Source: Plicaturopsis crispa FD-325 SS-3 (Eukaryota; Basidiomycota; Agaricomycetes; Amylocorticiales; Amylocorticiaceae). From it: 64,000 nucleotides of DNA. Positions 46,467 through 57,060 of the stretch are shown one piece after another. The stretch lies in the NCBI GenBank assembly GCA_000827205.1, contig KN832554.1, positions 2,962,690 to 3,026,689 on the forward strand. Reading direction: 5' to 3'. The notes under the pieces were generated by a model. That model was not told the origin of the DNA and made no database searches. It worked only from the letters and a program-made list of their open reading frames with translations. Within the stretch, counting starts at the first letter, position 1; every line of letters begins with the position of its first letter. A program made the translations under genes and the position numbers.

Positions 46467-48156
46467 CTACCACGCCAACCCCTCCCCCTCCTCACACACG
46501 AGGTTCACCCCGCCCCGGAGGAGCGCGGGCAGCACGCGCCCGCCGAGCACCGTTTCGCGCACGATTGCGGGCACCTCGTGCGGCGTGACGCGCCCGTACC
46601 ACACGCCTGCGCCGCGGGGGGTGTATATCTGCGAAGGGGGAGGAGTCAGGACGCGGCGAGAAATGAAGGGCGCAAGACGCCACACATATAAAACGACGCT
46701 AGCCCAACAGACGGTACAACCCAGAAGAAAGAAAGAAAGAAAAAAGAACAACACGCACCGTACAGTTCCCCGCATACTTGTGCCCGCCAACGTGCGAGCA
46801 CTTCAGCACGAGCGCCTGCCGCTCGTTATGTGCGGCGTCGTGCAGGCGCGCGGTTATGTATGCCGCGCGGCGCTCGGCTGGCGTGGACGCGTCGTCGTGG
46901 GCGGTAGCTGGAGTGGTGTCACTGGGGGGTGCGGCGGGCGTGGACGAGGACGCGGCAAAAGCGCTGAGCGGTGGTATGGGGTCGGGTGTGTTGGCCTCGA
47001 GCTGCGTGTGCACGGCAAAGTCGTGCTCTTCGAGTGCGTGCGCGAAGGCTGCGGGCAAGGCGGGTCAGTACGGTGTGCGATAGCAGCGTGATAAGTAGGT
47101 ATGAGGATGTGAAATGCGGAGCAAACACAAGATGCAAAAAGACCAGGATATGCGGGACACACACCTTTCTCCAATTTCGGCGCCGCGATCGCACAGCGGT
47201 TATCGCGCTTTTTATGCGAGCCTTTTCCACCATCCCCGTCAGCACCACCCCCGCCTCATCATAAAAAGAAACGCCACGCACAGAGCAATATCACGCAGCT
47301 ATACGGCAGCACCCACATCTTAGTCTCCCCGTCCCCTCCCTCGCCCCCTTCACCTGCCTCACCCTCGACGGCCCCTGCCCGCCCCACACCCGGACTCACC
47401 ACGCGCCCCCACAGCGCCTCCGCGCCCGCACGCGTGCGCGGGACGTCCTCCACCGCGACGTAGTCCGGGAACACCAGCACCGTCTCCCCTGTCCCCGATG
47501 AGTGGTGCGAGCCGTTGAGGATGGAGGTGCGGCTTGCGGATGTGGCGGGGAATATGCCCGGCGGGAGTTCGGGCTCGGGCTCAGACTTCGTATGGGTGGA
47601 TTTGGAGGCGGATTTATGATGATGGGAATGGGATTTGGAATGGGATGCAGCGTCGTGGAGGAGGGCGGCGAGGGAGCCGGACTCGTCTGTGACTTCGCGC
47701 GCCCAGTCGGATTTGCCTGTGGATATCACGATCTGCGCAGTGCATGGTATTCAGACATGGCAACGGACGCAATGGGAAGAGGGGGGCTAGGGACAGGGGT
47801 GGGGGGCGCACCTGTCTGTTATACGGCTTGATGGTGCCGAGGAGCTCTGCGTCCGTATCGATGGAGAACTTGGCAGGGTAGTCGTCGTGCCCTGCGGATA
47901 TAGCATCAGCGCACGGTTACATGTCATAGCCCCCCTCCACCCTCTACCCGCACCCCTCATCGCACACGCCGCAACCACCCCCCTCATCGCAACCACCACA
48001 CCACATCCAATGCTATCTATCAGACCAGACCAGACACGCACCTTGGTCGCAAGGATCCGGGCACGCCCTACAGGGCGCGTCCGAGACGGGGACGTGTGCC
48101 GCCCTGAGCGCGTCCGCGCCCTTTGCAGGTTTCGAGGGGCGTAGCCAGCTTCGCAT
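46467..48156 (-). CDS. Apd1/Aim32-like bis-His [2Fe-2S] protein, copy A
   Basis: Suc_Fer-like (thioredoxin-like ferredoxin) family. Start MRSWLRPSKPAKGADALRAA is followed by CRACPDPCDQG. The middle contains ISTGKSDWAREV, a His/Ser/Lys-rich loop (SKSHSHHHKSASKSTHTKSE, about 47650-47590) and VLVFPDYVAVEDVPRTRAGA. Then WVLPYSCVILLCSHKKRDNR with CAIAAPKLEKAF gives C-x8-C, and KCSHVGGHKYAGNC gives H-x3-H. Yeast Apd1 and Aim32 use just these Cys and His pairs to hold a redox-active [2Fe-2S] cluster. The C-terminus is YTPRGAGVWYGRVTPHEVPA, ending GEGLAW. Four introns are read. The cluster ligands are intact. It is a close paralogue of the gene at 50412, in opposite orientation. Confidence 0.88.
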
Positions 48157-49030
48157 CGTCAGGAGTACTACTGGGATAGGGTGTAGTATGTAGGGTCGGT
48201 GTGTGGTACTAGTGTGTTGCAGGGGTTTACACTAGCACTGAGGGGGAGCAAGTGGTCTGCAATTTGAGGACTCGTCGTAGGAAACGTATCTGATAACTGG
48301 AAGCTATTTCGGACGTCGATCACGGCTGCGCACGACGGAAGCGGAAATCTGCATAGCGATGGGCACGGCGAGTCACTGTCAGCCTGCAGCTGCTCGGCCG
48401 CCTGGACGCGCGTCCAATAATATCAATGTAATGAGGGAGAACGCGAGACCGAGGGAGATGCACTTCGCCGCAGCAGTATGAACGTATGGGTAGGTTGTAG
48501 AAGCGACAATTGGCGTTACGATATGCGGGCAGTCGGACTGGTGCTCGGGCGACAAGACTGATTTTGCATTCGCAAGGCTTCGATAGGCTCGGTAAGCTAC
48601 ATCCACGATGCAAACAGTCTTGCGCAGTTCAATATGAATGTGCTCGGGGCACGTCAGGATTATTACGACTTGAAGTTGGAGGCTTTGAAGCGATTTCGAC
48701 ACGTACGCATGCACGGTATTTTGAAGCTGGCTGCGCTTTTGCAGCAAGAATCACTCCCATTGGGATATATTATATGACCTACTTAAGTATGCGCGGTGTA
48801 TTTGCCTCGAAGATGTGGGCATCGCATGCACTCTAGTGGGAGGCGCTTGAACTTCATTCAGTCGTCGGTCGACGTGTAGCGAGGAACACGAGACTCGGCA
48901 TTAACCAAAAGAACGGTGGTGTAAGTATGCAAACGCGAGTTGCACTCTCAAGGCTCATACAACCCCCTACACCCCACGCAAAATCAGCCTTTTGCCCCCC
49001 AACACACACACACAGCACAAGAGAGCACAC
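48157..49030. other. Spacer inside the inverted pair, left side
   Basis: 874 bp. Holds the copy A promoter and the 3' flank of the gene at 49031-49663. Dinucleotide ACACAC runs occur near 49005-49015. No gene seen, although the small mitochondrial gene could have a further 3' exon here. Confidence 0.4.
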
Positions 49031-49663
49031 TCACCGCATCTCCCGATCGCGCCTCCTCTCCGCATCATGCTCCTCCGCACTCTCCTTCACAATATCCCAC
49101 CCGGGAAAGCCCCTCTGCGCAACCCCATACAACGCCGCCTGCTCGCTCCCCTCCACCCTCCCTCCCCACCCTCCACTCCCTACCCCTCCAAACACCCCTC
49201 CTCCATTCCCTCCCCACCCCCCAAACCCACCCGCCGCCCCACTCGCCACCTGCACCGGCTGCGCGCGCCTCCTCACCACGCGCGCCTCGAGCTCGCGCGC
49301 GCTGGCCTCGCCCGCGGGCGCGAGGGCGGGGTCCGCGAGGGTGGAGTTGGCGTGCGAGCGCACGAAGGCGGCGTCGATGGCGGCGGAGAGGCGGTGTGGG
49401 GAGATGAAGTGCTCGGATTGGTGGTAGAGGGCGACGAGGGCGCGCATTTTGGCGTCGGGGAGGTGCGGGCGGGTGGGGGTGGGTTTGGGTGGTGTGGAGG
49501 ATTTGGAGGTGGGTTGGGGCGAAGGGGATTTGGAGGAGGATTTTGGGGATTTCGAGGATTTCGAGGGGGATAGTAGGGAAGAGGAAGAAGAGAATGGCGA
49601 TGAGTGGGGGTATCGGTGTTTGAGGGCGGTGGAGCGGACTTGGCGCAAGATTAGAGAGGCCAT
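49031..49663 (-). CDS. Small probable mitochondrial protein, unrecognised
   Basis: Uninterrupted frame of 210 residues. The N-terminus MASLILRQVRSTALKHRYPH has the basic, acid-free character of a mitochondrial presequence. A Ser/Lys/Pro-rich segment follows, then LPDAKMRALVALYHQSEHFI and SPHRLSAAIDAAFVRSHANS, which look structured (amphipathic helices). A Gly/Trp loop (GGFGGWGGNGGG) follows and the end is charged, GWDIVKESAEEHDAERRRDR. I do not recognise the family. The last codon pair lies at a donor-like CGGTGAGT (about 49030), so a spliced extension is possible. The DNA is extremely G/C-skewed, with competing long frames on both strands, so the call depends on the presequence and the structured middle. 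Confidence 0.6.
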   Translation of the reverse strand: MASLILRQVRSTALKHRYPHSSPFSSSSSLLSPSKSSKSPKSSSKSPSPQPTSKSSTPPKPTPTRPHLPDAKMRALVALYHQSEHFISPHRLSAAIDAAFVRSHANSTLADPALAPAGEASARELEARVVRRRAQPVQVASGAAGGFGGWGGNGGGVFGGVGSGGWGGRVEGSEQAALYGVAQRGFPGWDIVKESAEEHDAERRRDREMR

Positions 49664-50411
49664 GGTGGTCGAGTGCTTGAACAGACTGAGAGAGACGCCC
49701 ACGGGAAATTTCGACGACGACAGCGACCGTGGGAATTGTGCATCGGAACTCCGCGGACTTTTCTCGCGGTGCTTTCAAGTGCTTTCATCTTGCTCTCTGC
49801 TTCGCCCCGTTACACTGACGGCCTCTTCAGAATCTCTGCCTCCAAGTTTGCAAATTTATCCGCCGGTCGACCTGTCTATAGTAAAATACGAGGAAATGCC
49901 TTACAAGGATCTATAGATGTACGCGCCTTGCGGATAGCTATGCCTATGCTTAAGCCTTATGCACCTACTATCGCTGACCAGATTTTTTGGTGAAGAAATC
50001 ACAGATTGGGCCCGCTTGCTCTTTGAGGTTGCGATGGGGCCCCAGGTTGCATCTCTACCGTCTTTTTCTCGGGATCCGAGACATGGCAGACATTTTACAT
50101 CCCACTCCTAGGGTCGAGAAAGCCTGACAGAAAATTTCTGGACATCCTTTGGCATGTCCGCGCGTCGACAACATCACATCGCGCCCGAGACCGTCTCCGT
50201 AGATGCATGACAATGGACACGTGCAGCATCGGTGAGCTGCGCAGCTGGCGAAGGATGTGCACACTGCAAGAGACGTCGACCGACGGATTAGATCCTTTCG
50301 CTTACATAACCGGGCCGATTATCAGATAAAACGCAGTCTAATACGCACTCACTCGGCATCCCCGCACTCGTATTTATCAACAGCCATGGCACTCCCAACC
50401 CCGCAGCCCAA
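49664..50411. other. Spacer inside the inverted pair, right side
   Basis: 748 bp divergent promoter between the small mitochondrial gene and copy B. A TATTTATC motif lies 48 nt upstream of the copy B start codon. No gene seen. Confidence 0.4.
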
Positions 50412-51975
50412 ATGGCGTTCACCCTCCGCCGCCTCAAACATGCTGTCATCGGTCAACCACAAGACCCCCTAGCACACCTCCCCCTCTCCACTGACCCATG
50501 CAGAACATGCGCGGACCCCTGCGACGAAGGCCACGATGAGTACCCCAAACGCTTCACCATCGACACGAGCAGCGACATGCTCGGCTCAGTGAAGCCCTAC
50601 CGCCGCCAAGTCGTCATCTCTACCGGAAAATCCGACTGGGCGTCCGAGGTCACGTTCGAGCCCTCGTCTCTCGCCTGGTACCTCGCTGCTGCTGCGCGCC
50701 CGTCCGTGTCGGCGATGTTGTCGTTGTCGGGGCCTGCGTCGGGCGTGTTCAAGTCGGCGGAGGCGGGAAAGACGTCTATACTTAATGGGTCGCACCATTC
50801 GTTGTCGGAGGAGGGGGAGAAAGAGACGGTGCTCGTGTTCCCGGATTATGTCGCTGTGGAGGACGTCCCACGTACGCGCAAAGGCGCGGACGCGTTATGG
50901 GAGCGCGCCGTGAGCCCGGCTGTTGGACGTGCAGGTGCACCGCCGGCGGATGCGGAGGTAGAGAACGAGGCGAAGATGTGGGTCCTGCCGTACGTCTGTG
51001 TTATCCTGCTCTGTGAGTTGCGTTTTCGCATCGCGTCGCGTCCTGCTCACACCGCGTTGTGTCCTCCTCCTTCGTCATCGCTGCCTACTCACAAGTCCAC
51101 AATTCCCACAGGCTCACACAAACGCCGTGACAACCGCTGCGCCATCGCCGCGCCCAAGCTCGAAGAGGGTGCGTGTGCTCACCTTCTCCTCCCCCTCCTC
51201 CCTCTTCTTCACCGCACGTTTCTCCCTCTCACGCCCCTTACTCATAACCGTCCACCCGCACAGCATTCACCCAAGCCCTCGCCGAACACAGCATCGCCGC
51301 ACACACCCAGCTCGACCCCTGCGCGCCCGACCCGATCCCGCCGCTGCAAGCGTTCGCGGTGGGTCGGTCGGCGGATGATGTTGAGGACGTCGTTCCAGCT
51401 CCGGGGAAGGACGTGGTAGGCGACGAGGAGGAGGAGGAAGAGTTCCACGACGCGCCCGAGTCACACGACAACGCGCCCGAGTCGCACGACGGCACTCCAC
51501 GACATACGCATATCGACGTCCAACCCACCGACCGCACGACAGATGCCCACACCCGCCGCACCGCGTACATAACCGCCCAGTTCCAATCCGCCGCGCGGTC
51601 CGAGCAGGCGCTGATCCTCCGCTGCTCGCATGTGGGCGGGCATAAGTATGCGGGGGTGTGTACGGTGCGTGTTGTTATTTCGCCGTTTCGTTTTTTTCTT
51701 TTCGTCCACCCCTGCCTTCCCGCTTCCCCTTCCTACGCCCTTGCCCTTGCCCTTGCCCTCGTCCTCCCTCGTGCATCAAGACTATTGACAACTGACGCGC
51801 ACACACACAGATATACACCCCCCGCGGCGCAGGCATCTGGTACGGCCGCGTCTCCCCGCACGAGGTCCCCGCCGTCGTGCGCGAGACCGTCCTCGGCGGG
51901 CGCGTGCTGCCCAAGTTGCTCAGGGGCGGGGTGGATTTGGGGTGTTTGAAGGGGGGTGGGGAGGGGGCGTGGTAG
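50412..51975 (+). CDS. Apd1/Aim32-like bis-His [2Fe-2S] protein, copy B
   Basis: Close paralogue of copy A. It reads MAFTLRRLKHAVIGQPQDPL, CRTCADPCDEGHDEYPKRFT, IDTSSDMLGSVKPYRRQVVI, STGKSDWASEVT, then a shorter Ser/Ala loop without the His cluster, VLVFPDYVAVEDVPRTRKGA and WVLPYVCVILL. Spliced to CSHKRRDNRCAIAAPKLEE it has C-x8-C. After an acidic, disordered insert (about 51350-51560) comes RCSHVGGHKYAGVC with H-x3-H, then YTPRGAGIWYGRVSPHEVPA and the end GGGEGAW. First exon 50412-51012; four introns in all, at positions matching copy A. All four cluster ligands are present. The basic N-terminus might be a targeting signal, which would suit Aim32 more than Apd1, but this is weak. Confidence 0.88.
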
Positions 51976-52904
51976 GGATGGGGAGGGGAGGGGGTGGTAA
52001 TTATTTATGGGGATAAGGGGAGGGGGAGGGGGTAGGGGAGAGGGAGGAGTGGGTGGATCTATGGACCTGTAGAGGGGAGGGACTGAGTTTGTTTATACGG
52101 CTTCAACGCCGCACCGCGCACACCGTATACCGTATACCGGAAACGTCTACTATAACTTATTCGCTTTGACGCGCACCTACGTTTTGGCCGCGTTCGTGTT
52201 CCTGCGCGATGAGGGGCGGAGCAGGGGCATGGTTGCGACATCCAGGTCGCCATGTAATCAGGGATCACTAGTTACACTTACGCGTACGCGCCCGGCGTAG
52301 TACGCGTTACGTGTCCAATATCAACGCCATTGTCGCCTCGCAGACCGTCCAAATTTCATTCATACAACTCTGTTCATTTCATGGGCAGTATGTATATGAC
52401 AATGTGCAATCAGTACTGTACTATGGTGGGTTAAAAAATTGGCAGTACACAGGCATTACTTATTCAGGATTCGGGGCGTCCGTTATGGATGATTTCGATT
52501 GGATGGTGGGGGGTGGGGAAGGCGTTAAGCGTGGAGGGACGGGCGGGCACAGGGTGAGCGATGAAGGGGATGGGAGGGGAGACAGGGAGTAGGAAGAGAA
52601 CAGTAGGATAAAAAGAGAAACGTTAAACCGCGGTTGTTACATATGACATTGATTGATAGACCATGTTCGATGTTCGAGATTGAGTTCGATGACGGGAGGT
52701 GGGAAGGAAGGAACATGCACAGTGCACACTGCCGAGGTCCCCAGATACACTGGATTTGGGCCCCGGGCATAAAAAATCAGAACCAGCCTGCACGTCGCAG
52801 TAGTCAGCAAGGCGTGGGGCAAGCGCGGCAAAGGAAGAGGAGGGCACCCACAGGAGAATTAAACACACCACTAAAAAAAACGGACGGATGGCGACTCTCG
52901 GCAC
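51976..52904. other. Convergent spacer, G-rich left end
   Basis: 929 bp between the copy B stop and the SCH9 stop. 51976-52080 is strongly G/A-rich with repeated GGGG runs (3' UTR of copy B). The rest has no convincing gene; a plus frame at 52634-53113 runs antisense into SCH9 and is not credible. Confidence 0.45.
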
Positions 52905-55790
52905 TCACGCGCCCATCTCCTCATCCCCAAGCCCATGCCGCCGCGCATTCGCATACCTCCCCGCACTCCCCTCGCCCTCAAACTCATCCTCCGTCGTCGG
53001 GTCCTGCGCGTCCTCCTCCTCCACCGCTCCATCCTCCCCCTCCCCATCATCATTCACGGCAAGACCCGCCTTGGCAGCGAGCGCGCCGACGCTCTCCCCG
53101 CCCGAGTACGTGAACCCGCGGAAGTTCTCCTGCACGCTGTTCGTCAGCGGGCTGCCCGCCGCGCCCTTCTTCTTACTCTTCTTCCCATTCGGCTGGATGG
53201 CGATCCCCGCCGCCGGGGTCAGCGGCGCCAGCGGACTCGTCGTTGTCGTCATCGAGCTCGTCGTCGTCAGCGAACCCGCACCCCTATCGCTCCCAAGCGG
53301 CCCATTCGGCGTATGCGCAAACCCCGCGTTACCGATCGACTGCGAGACCCAGTCCTCGCTCGGGTCCTCCTCGTCGAGGTCGCACACGTCCCGCACGTCC
53401 GCGTTCGTGAACTCCGGGTCGAAGTTCGCCGTGCTCTCGTCGCTCTCGACGACCGGCTTGAACGGCGGGGTTACGCGCTTCGCGGACAGCGCCTCCCAGT
53501 CGATGGACGCGAAGAATGGGTGCTCTTTGAGCTCGGCGGCGTCGCGCTGCGCGCCGAGGCGGTGTTTCGGGTTGCGGTTGAGGAGCTGTGGGTAAGGGTG
53601 GGTGTCAGTATAGTGAGGTAGATGGTAAGCGGGGTAGGGTGGGGGAGGGTACTTACGCCTTTGACGAACTGCTTGCCCTGCTCGTTGATGACGCCGCGCG
53701 GGAAGCGGATCTTGCCGAAGCAGATGTTGCGGTACATCTGCTGCGTGTCCTCCGCGTAGAACGGGCTCCAGCCGCAGCACATCTCGAACAGCAGCACGCC
53801 CAGCGACCAGAAGTCGACGAGCTTCGAGTACCCGAGCTCTTCGAGGAGCACCTCCGGCGCGAGGTATTCAGTCGTGCCGCAGAACGTCGTGGTCAGTTCG
53901 TCTGACCGCAGGTCTGCTTTTGAGAGACCGAAGTCGCATAGGGCGACGTGGCCGGTGGCGTCCAGGAGGATGTTTTCCGGCTTGAGGTCACTGCGCATCT
54001 TGTCAGCACTCGAGCACGGATGGGAGGCTAAGCTACTCACCGATATACGATATCGTACTTGTGTAGATGCTCCAGTGCCAGTATCAACTCGGCAATATAA
54101 AACCGCGCACGTTCCTCGCTAAACCGTGTCTCCTTCTGCAGATGCCAGAACAGCTCTCCACCGCTCTTGAAATCAGTGACGAGGTAGAGGTCAGTGTCCG
54201 TCTGGAAGCTAAACTTGAGTCCAACGAGGAAAGGCGACTCCAACGACCGCTGCAATATCTTGCGCTCGCCGATAGTATGCGCCACCTCCTTCTTCGCGAC
54301 GATCTCCCGCTTCGACAGCACCTTCATCGCGTAGATGCGCTTCGTGTCGTGCTTCCGCACCTGGAACACCTTTCCGAACGTGCCTCGACCGATCAGCTTC
54401 AGGAATTCGAAATCCCGCGGTGTCAGTGCCCGTTTCGTCTATATTACCACGCAAGCATGGGAGATTAGGTACGTAATGCCCGGGGACGGACATGATCGGG
54501 CCTCACCTGGTACTGCTCGAATGTGACCTGCACACGCATCTCCCCGCTCACCCCGCTAGCGGCCTCGCTCTCGAATGGCCGGAGCCTGCGCAGCGACAAA
54601 AATCGGTCAGCACGCGGAAAATTTTTAAGCGGTGCGATGACCAAGCCTCACTTGTACCACTGGTCGACGGTGTGGTCGTGGATGAGCAAGGGCTTGATCT
54701 GCACGGTCCCGAGGAAGCCTTGGTCCTCCACGGCTCGATCGTATACGTTTAGTGTGATGGAAGAGTTCACCATTGTTACGTCGCTGCAAAATGGGGACAT
54801 CAGATGCGCGGGCCTCGGTCTGCACTAATGAAGAACATGCACGCACAACGAGACCTCGTGTTTCCAGACCGGATTGTGAGCAGACACCCCACCGAAGAGG
54901 GTGCTGGGCTTGGATGCGGCCGCTGCGGCTGTAGACGCCGCTGAGGCCAAAACAGACTTTCCCGAGGAGACTGATGATGACGGCGTGTTGCCTGAGCTAC
55001 CCTTGCCCCGTTTCGCGGCGTCCGCTTTAGACCCGATAGCGCCCAGGGCTGAGATGGCGTTCGAGGAGCCGTTCGAGGCGAGGGTCGTAGCCGTGCCCTT
55101 CGCCTCCTTCTCCGTCTCCTCTATCGGATCTCGACCGACGAACTCGTTCTGCTCGAACTGTACGACGACGTACGGCCGCGCATGGATCGAGCGCACGCTC
55201 AGTCCGCGAGCCTGGATGAGCTTGACGTGTATCTGGCCCTTGGAGGGCCCTGCGGTCGAGGTCTGAGACTGCGTGCTCGAGGTGGACGATGACGATGGCG
55301 TTGAGGATTTATTTGGTAGGGCAGCGCGGTGCTTGGCTGTGGGGGGCTGGCGCATATTGAAGTCCGGTGCATGAAGGGACAGCTGGGTGGTGGGGAGTGC
55401 AGACGCGGCAAGGTTTCCGGTAGGCGTCAAGGGGGCAGGTGAAGGCGTGAGAGCTTCCGGCGCGCCGCCGTTGCTCGCCGCGGCAGGGATGTTTAATAAA
55501 TGGTGGTGATATGATGCCCCGCCCAGCGTTGGCGTCTGCGAGCCGTTCCCAGCTGGCGATGGCAGAGGCGAAGACGGCACATCGAAAGGATTTGGCCGTT
55601 CCTGCCCATTGGGACCTGCTCGCGGTGTAAGCTGGTCGGCCGCGCTCGTGGGCCACAGTTTTATCATGGCTTTCGGGATCAGGAGCTTTGTCGACAGATA
55701 ACTTGCGGGTTTCGATATAGAGGACTTGCGCGATGTCGATGGGGAGGGAGAGGGAGAGGTGGGCCAGGAAAAGCTGCCATTTCCCGCCAT
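52905..55790 (-). CDS. SCH9: AGC kinase Sch9 (C2 domain plus kinase)
   Basis: TORC1-regulated growth kinase of fungi. Ser/Pro-rich N-terminus (MAGNGSFSWPTSPSPSPSTS). Next a C2 domain: KGQIHVKLIQARGLSVRSIH, PYVVVQFEQNEFVG, then NPVWKHEVSL, SITLNVYDRA and DQGFLGTVQIKPLLIHDHTV. A disordered Ser/Ala-rich insert of about 75 residues splits it (about 55115-54905). Then the kinase: FEFLKLIGRGTFGKVFQVRK (glycine loop), YAMKVLSKREIV (catalytic Lys), IVYRDLKPENILLDATGHVA, CDFGLSKAD, activation loop TTFCGTTEYLAPEVLLEELG. The C-terminal extension ends with hydrophobic motif FRGFTYSGGE, the site matching the TORC1 target. All catalytic residues are intact. ATG at 55790 chosen; the preceding in-frame codon is not ATG. 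Confidence 0.94.
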
Positions 55791-56178
55791 TTTTGCCACA
55801 GTCTGACCTCACTTCTTCCGTGGAGCTTTAGACGATCACAGGAACAGGGCACCACTGATAACACAAATACTGGTATCCACGTTTGTCGTCCTCGTCGTCG
55901 TCTCGGTTGTCGTGGGCGTCGTTCAGCTCGCTCTCGTTGTCGTGGTTGTGGTGCTCCGTACGTTCTGTCGAGTCTATTTTACCCCACATTTTTCTCGTCG
56001 TCTTTCACCCGACCGAGGCCTCGGCGAGCGGATACGTCTTCCGGGATTCGAGCAGATTCGAGCCCTTTTTACCTTGCCTTTGCTATGCACAACCGAGAGT
56101 AGATAATAAAGTGTCTATATATCCGTTGTTGACCGGAGAATGGAGGCTCGAGACAGTTGATCAGGTCCACAAAGCAAG
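55791..56178. promoter_or_regulatory. SCH9 upstream region
   Basis: 388 bp holding the SCH9 promoter/5' UTR and the 3' flank of the gene at 56179. (GTCGTC)-like repeats near 55882-55960. Long plus frames here are low-complexity artefacts. Confidence 0.4.
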
Positions 56179-56838
56179 TCATCTCTGTTTGTCGGCAGGG
56201 ACATCGTCTTTGGCATATGAATCTCGCTCCTCCGACGATTCACCATCCTCCGCTACCCGGACACGCAACTGTTCCCGCATCTTCTCTTGCCCCCATCTCA
56301 TGAATGAAAGCCCCCCTCCAATCATCACCGCAACCGCAACAGTCCGTCGCGCAACTTTCCAGGGTAATCGGTCTGCAGACGGCACGTCGGGCTCAGCTCA
56401 GCTTCTAAAGCGTTAAAGGTTAGCCTAAAGGCATAAACGGCACTCACAAACGGCTGCAAAGACGCCCGCAGTCGCAAGCCCTGCCCCCAGCTCTCGCACG
56501 TCATCAAGTCCAGCCTTCTTGATACCTTCCTCCGCAGCGAGCCACCCCACGGCGGTTAGTCCAAGCTTTCCAGCGTCTGCGCCTCCCCCTTTCAGTGCGC
56601 CCCACATGACGCGGTAGTTCTTCGTCTTCCAGTAGAAGTACCAGCCCTGTTTCGTCGTAGGTGGCCGGTGCGCGTTTTCTGCGAGGAAACGAAGCGAGGC
56701 GCTCCGTCCACCGCGAACGACGCCAATCATAGACCCTACGAGCATGGCCGTCGCTGGCAGGAGGAAATAACGGGGAGGCGAGTCGATGTAGACGCGGGCT
56801 TTGCCATCTTCACCTCCCTCTGAGGATACGCGGATCAT
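56179..56838 (-). CDS. Tim17/TIMMDC1-like mitochondrial membrane protein
   Basis: Two exons. The first reads MIRVSSEGGEDGKARVYIDS, PPRYFLLPATAMLVGSMIGV, VRGGRSASLRFLAENAHRPP, then GWYFYWKTKNYRVMWGALKG with GGADAGKLGLTAVGWLAAEE and LGAGLATAGVFAAV. The second reads YRLPWKVARRTVAVAVMIGG with GLSFMRWGQEKMREQL and a charged tail. Four Gly/Ala-rich helices with GG motifs suit the Tim17/22/23 superfamily. The layout recalls TIMMDC1-like complex I assembly proteins, but the assignment is from memory and tentative. The intron acceptor at TCTGCAG was chosen because it restores a frame into RLPWK. Confidence 0.7.
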
Positions 56839-57060
56839 AGAGGGAATGAAAATTTCATGGAGCGTGTAGTAAGGAGAAGGGCAACGCGTTTGAAATCTAT
56901 CCTTAACAAAAGGCTAAACTCTAAATCCCGAACTCTGAAGTTTCTGTACGTCTTCATTACAACGCTGCACTTCAGCTATAACCCAGGACCATGAACGGCG
57001 AATCGTTAAATGATAATCGCTACACTCGCAATATCCAAAATATATGCCGCATACATTGCT

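Noticed and set aside
48992-49573. 193-codon plus frame in the same stretch
   Set aside because: Low-complexity Pro then Gly run caused by base skew; no start context.
49065-49778. 237-codon minus frame overlapping the small mitochondrial gene
   Set aside because: Out-of-frame reading of the G/C-skewed stretch, Pro/Arg/Gly only; the overlapping frame has a presequence and structured segments.
52935-53621. 228-codon Arg-rich plus-strand frame
   Set aside because: Antisense to the SCH9 C-terminal extension; biased Arg/Pro composition from GC-rich codons.
55883-56416. 177-codon Ser-rich plus frame upstream of SCH9
   Set aside because: Arises from GTC/GTCGTC repeats in the promoter and runs antisense into the Tim17-like gene.
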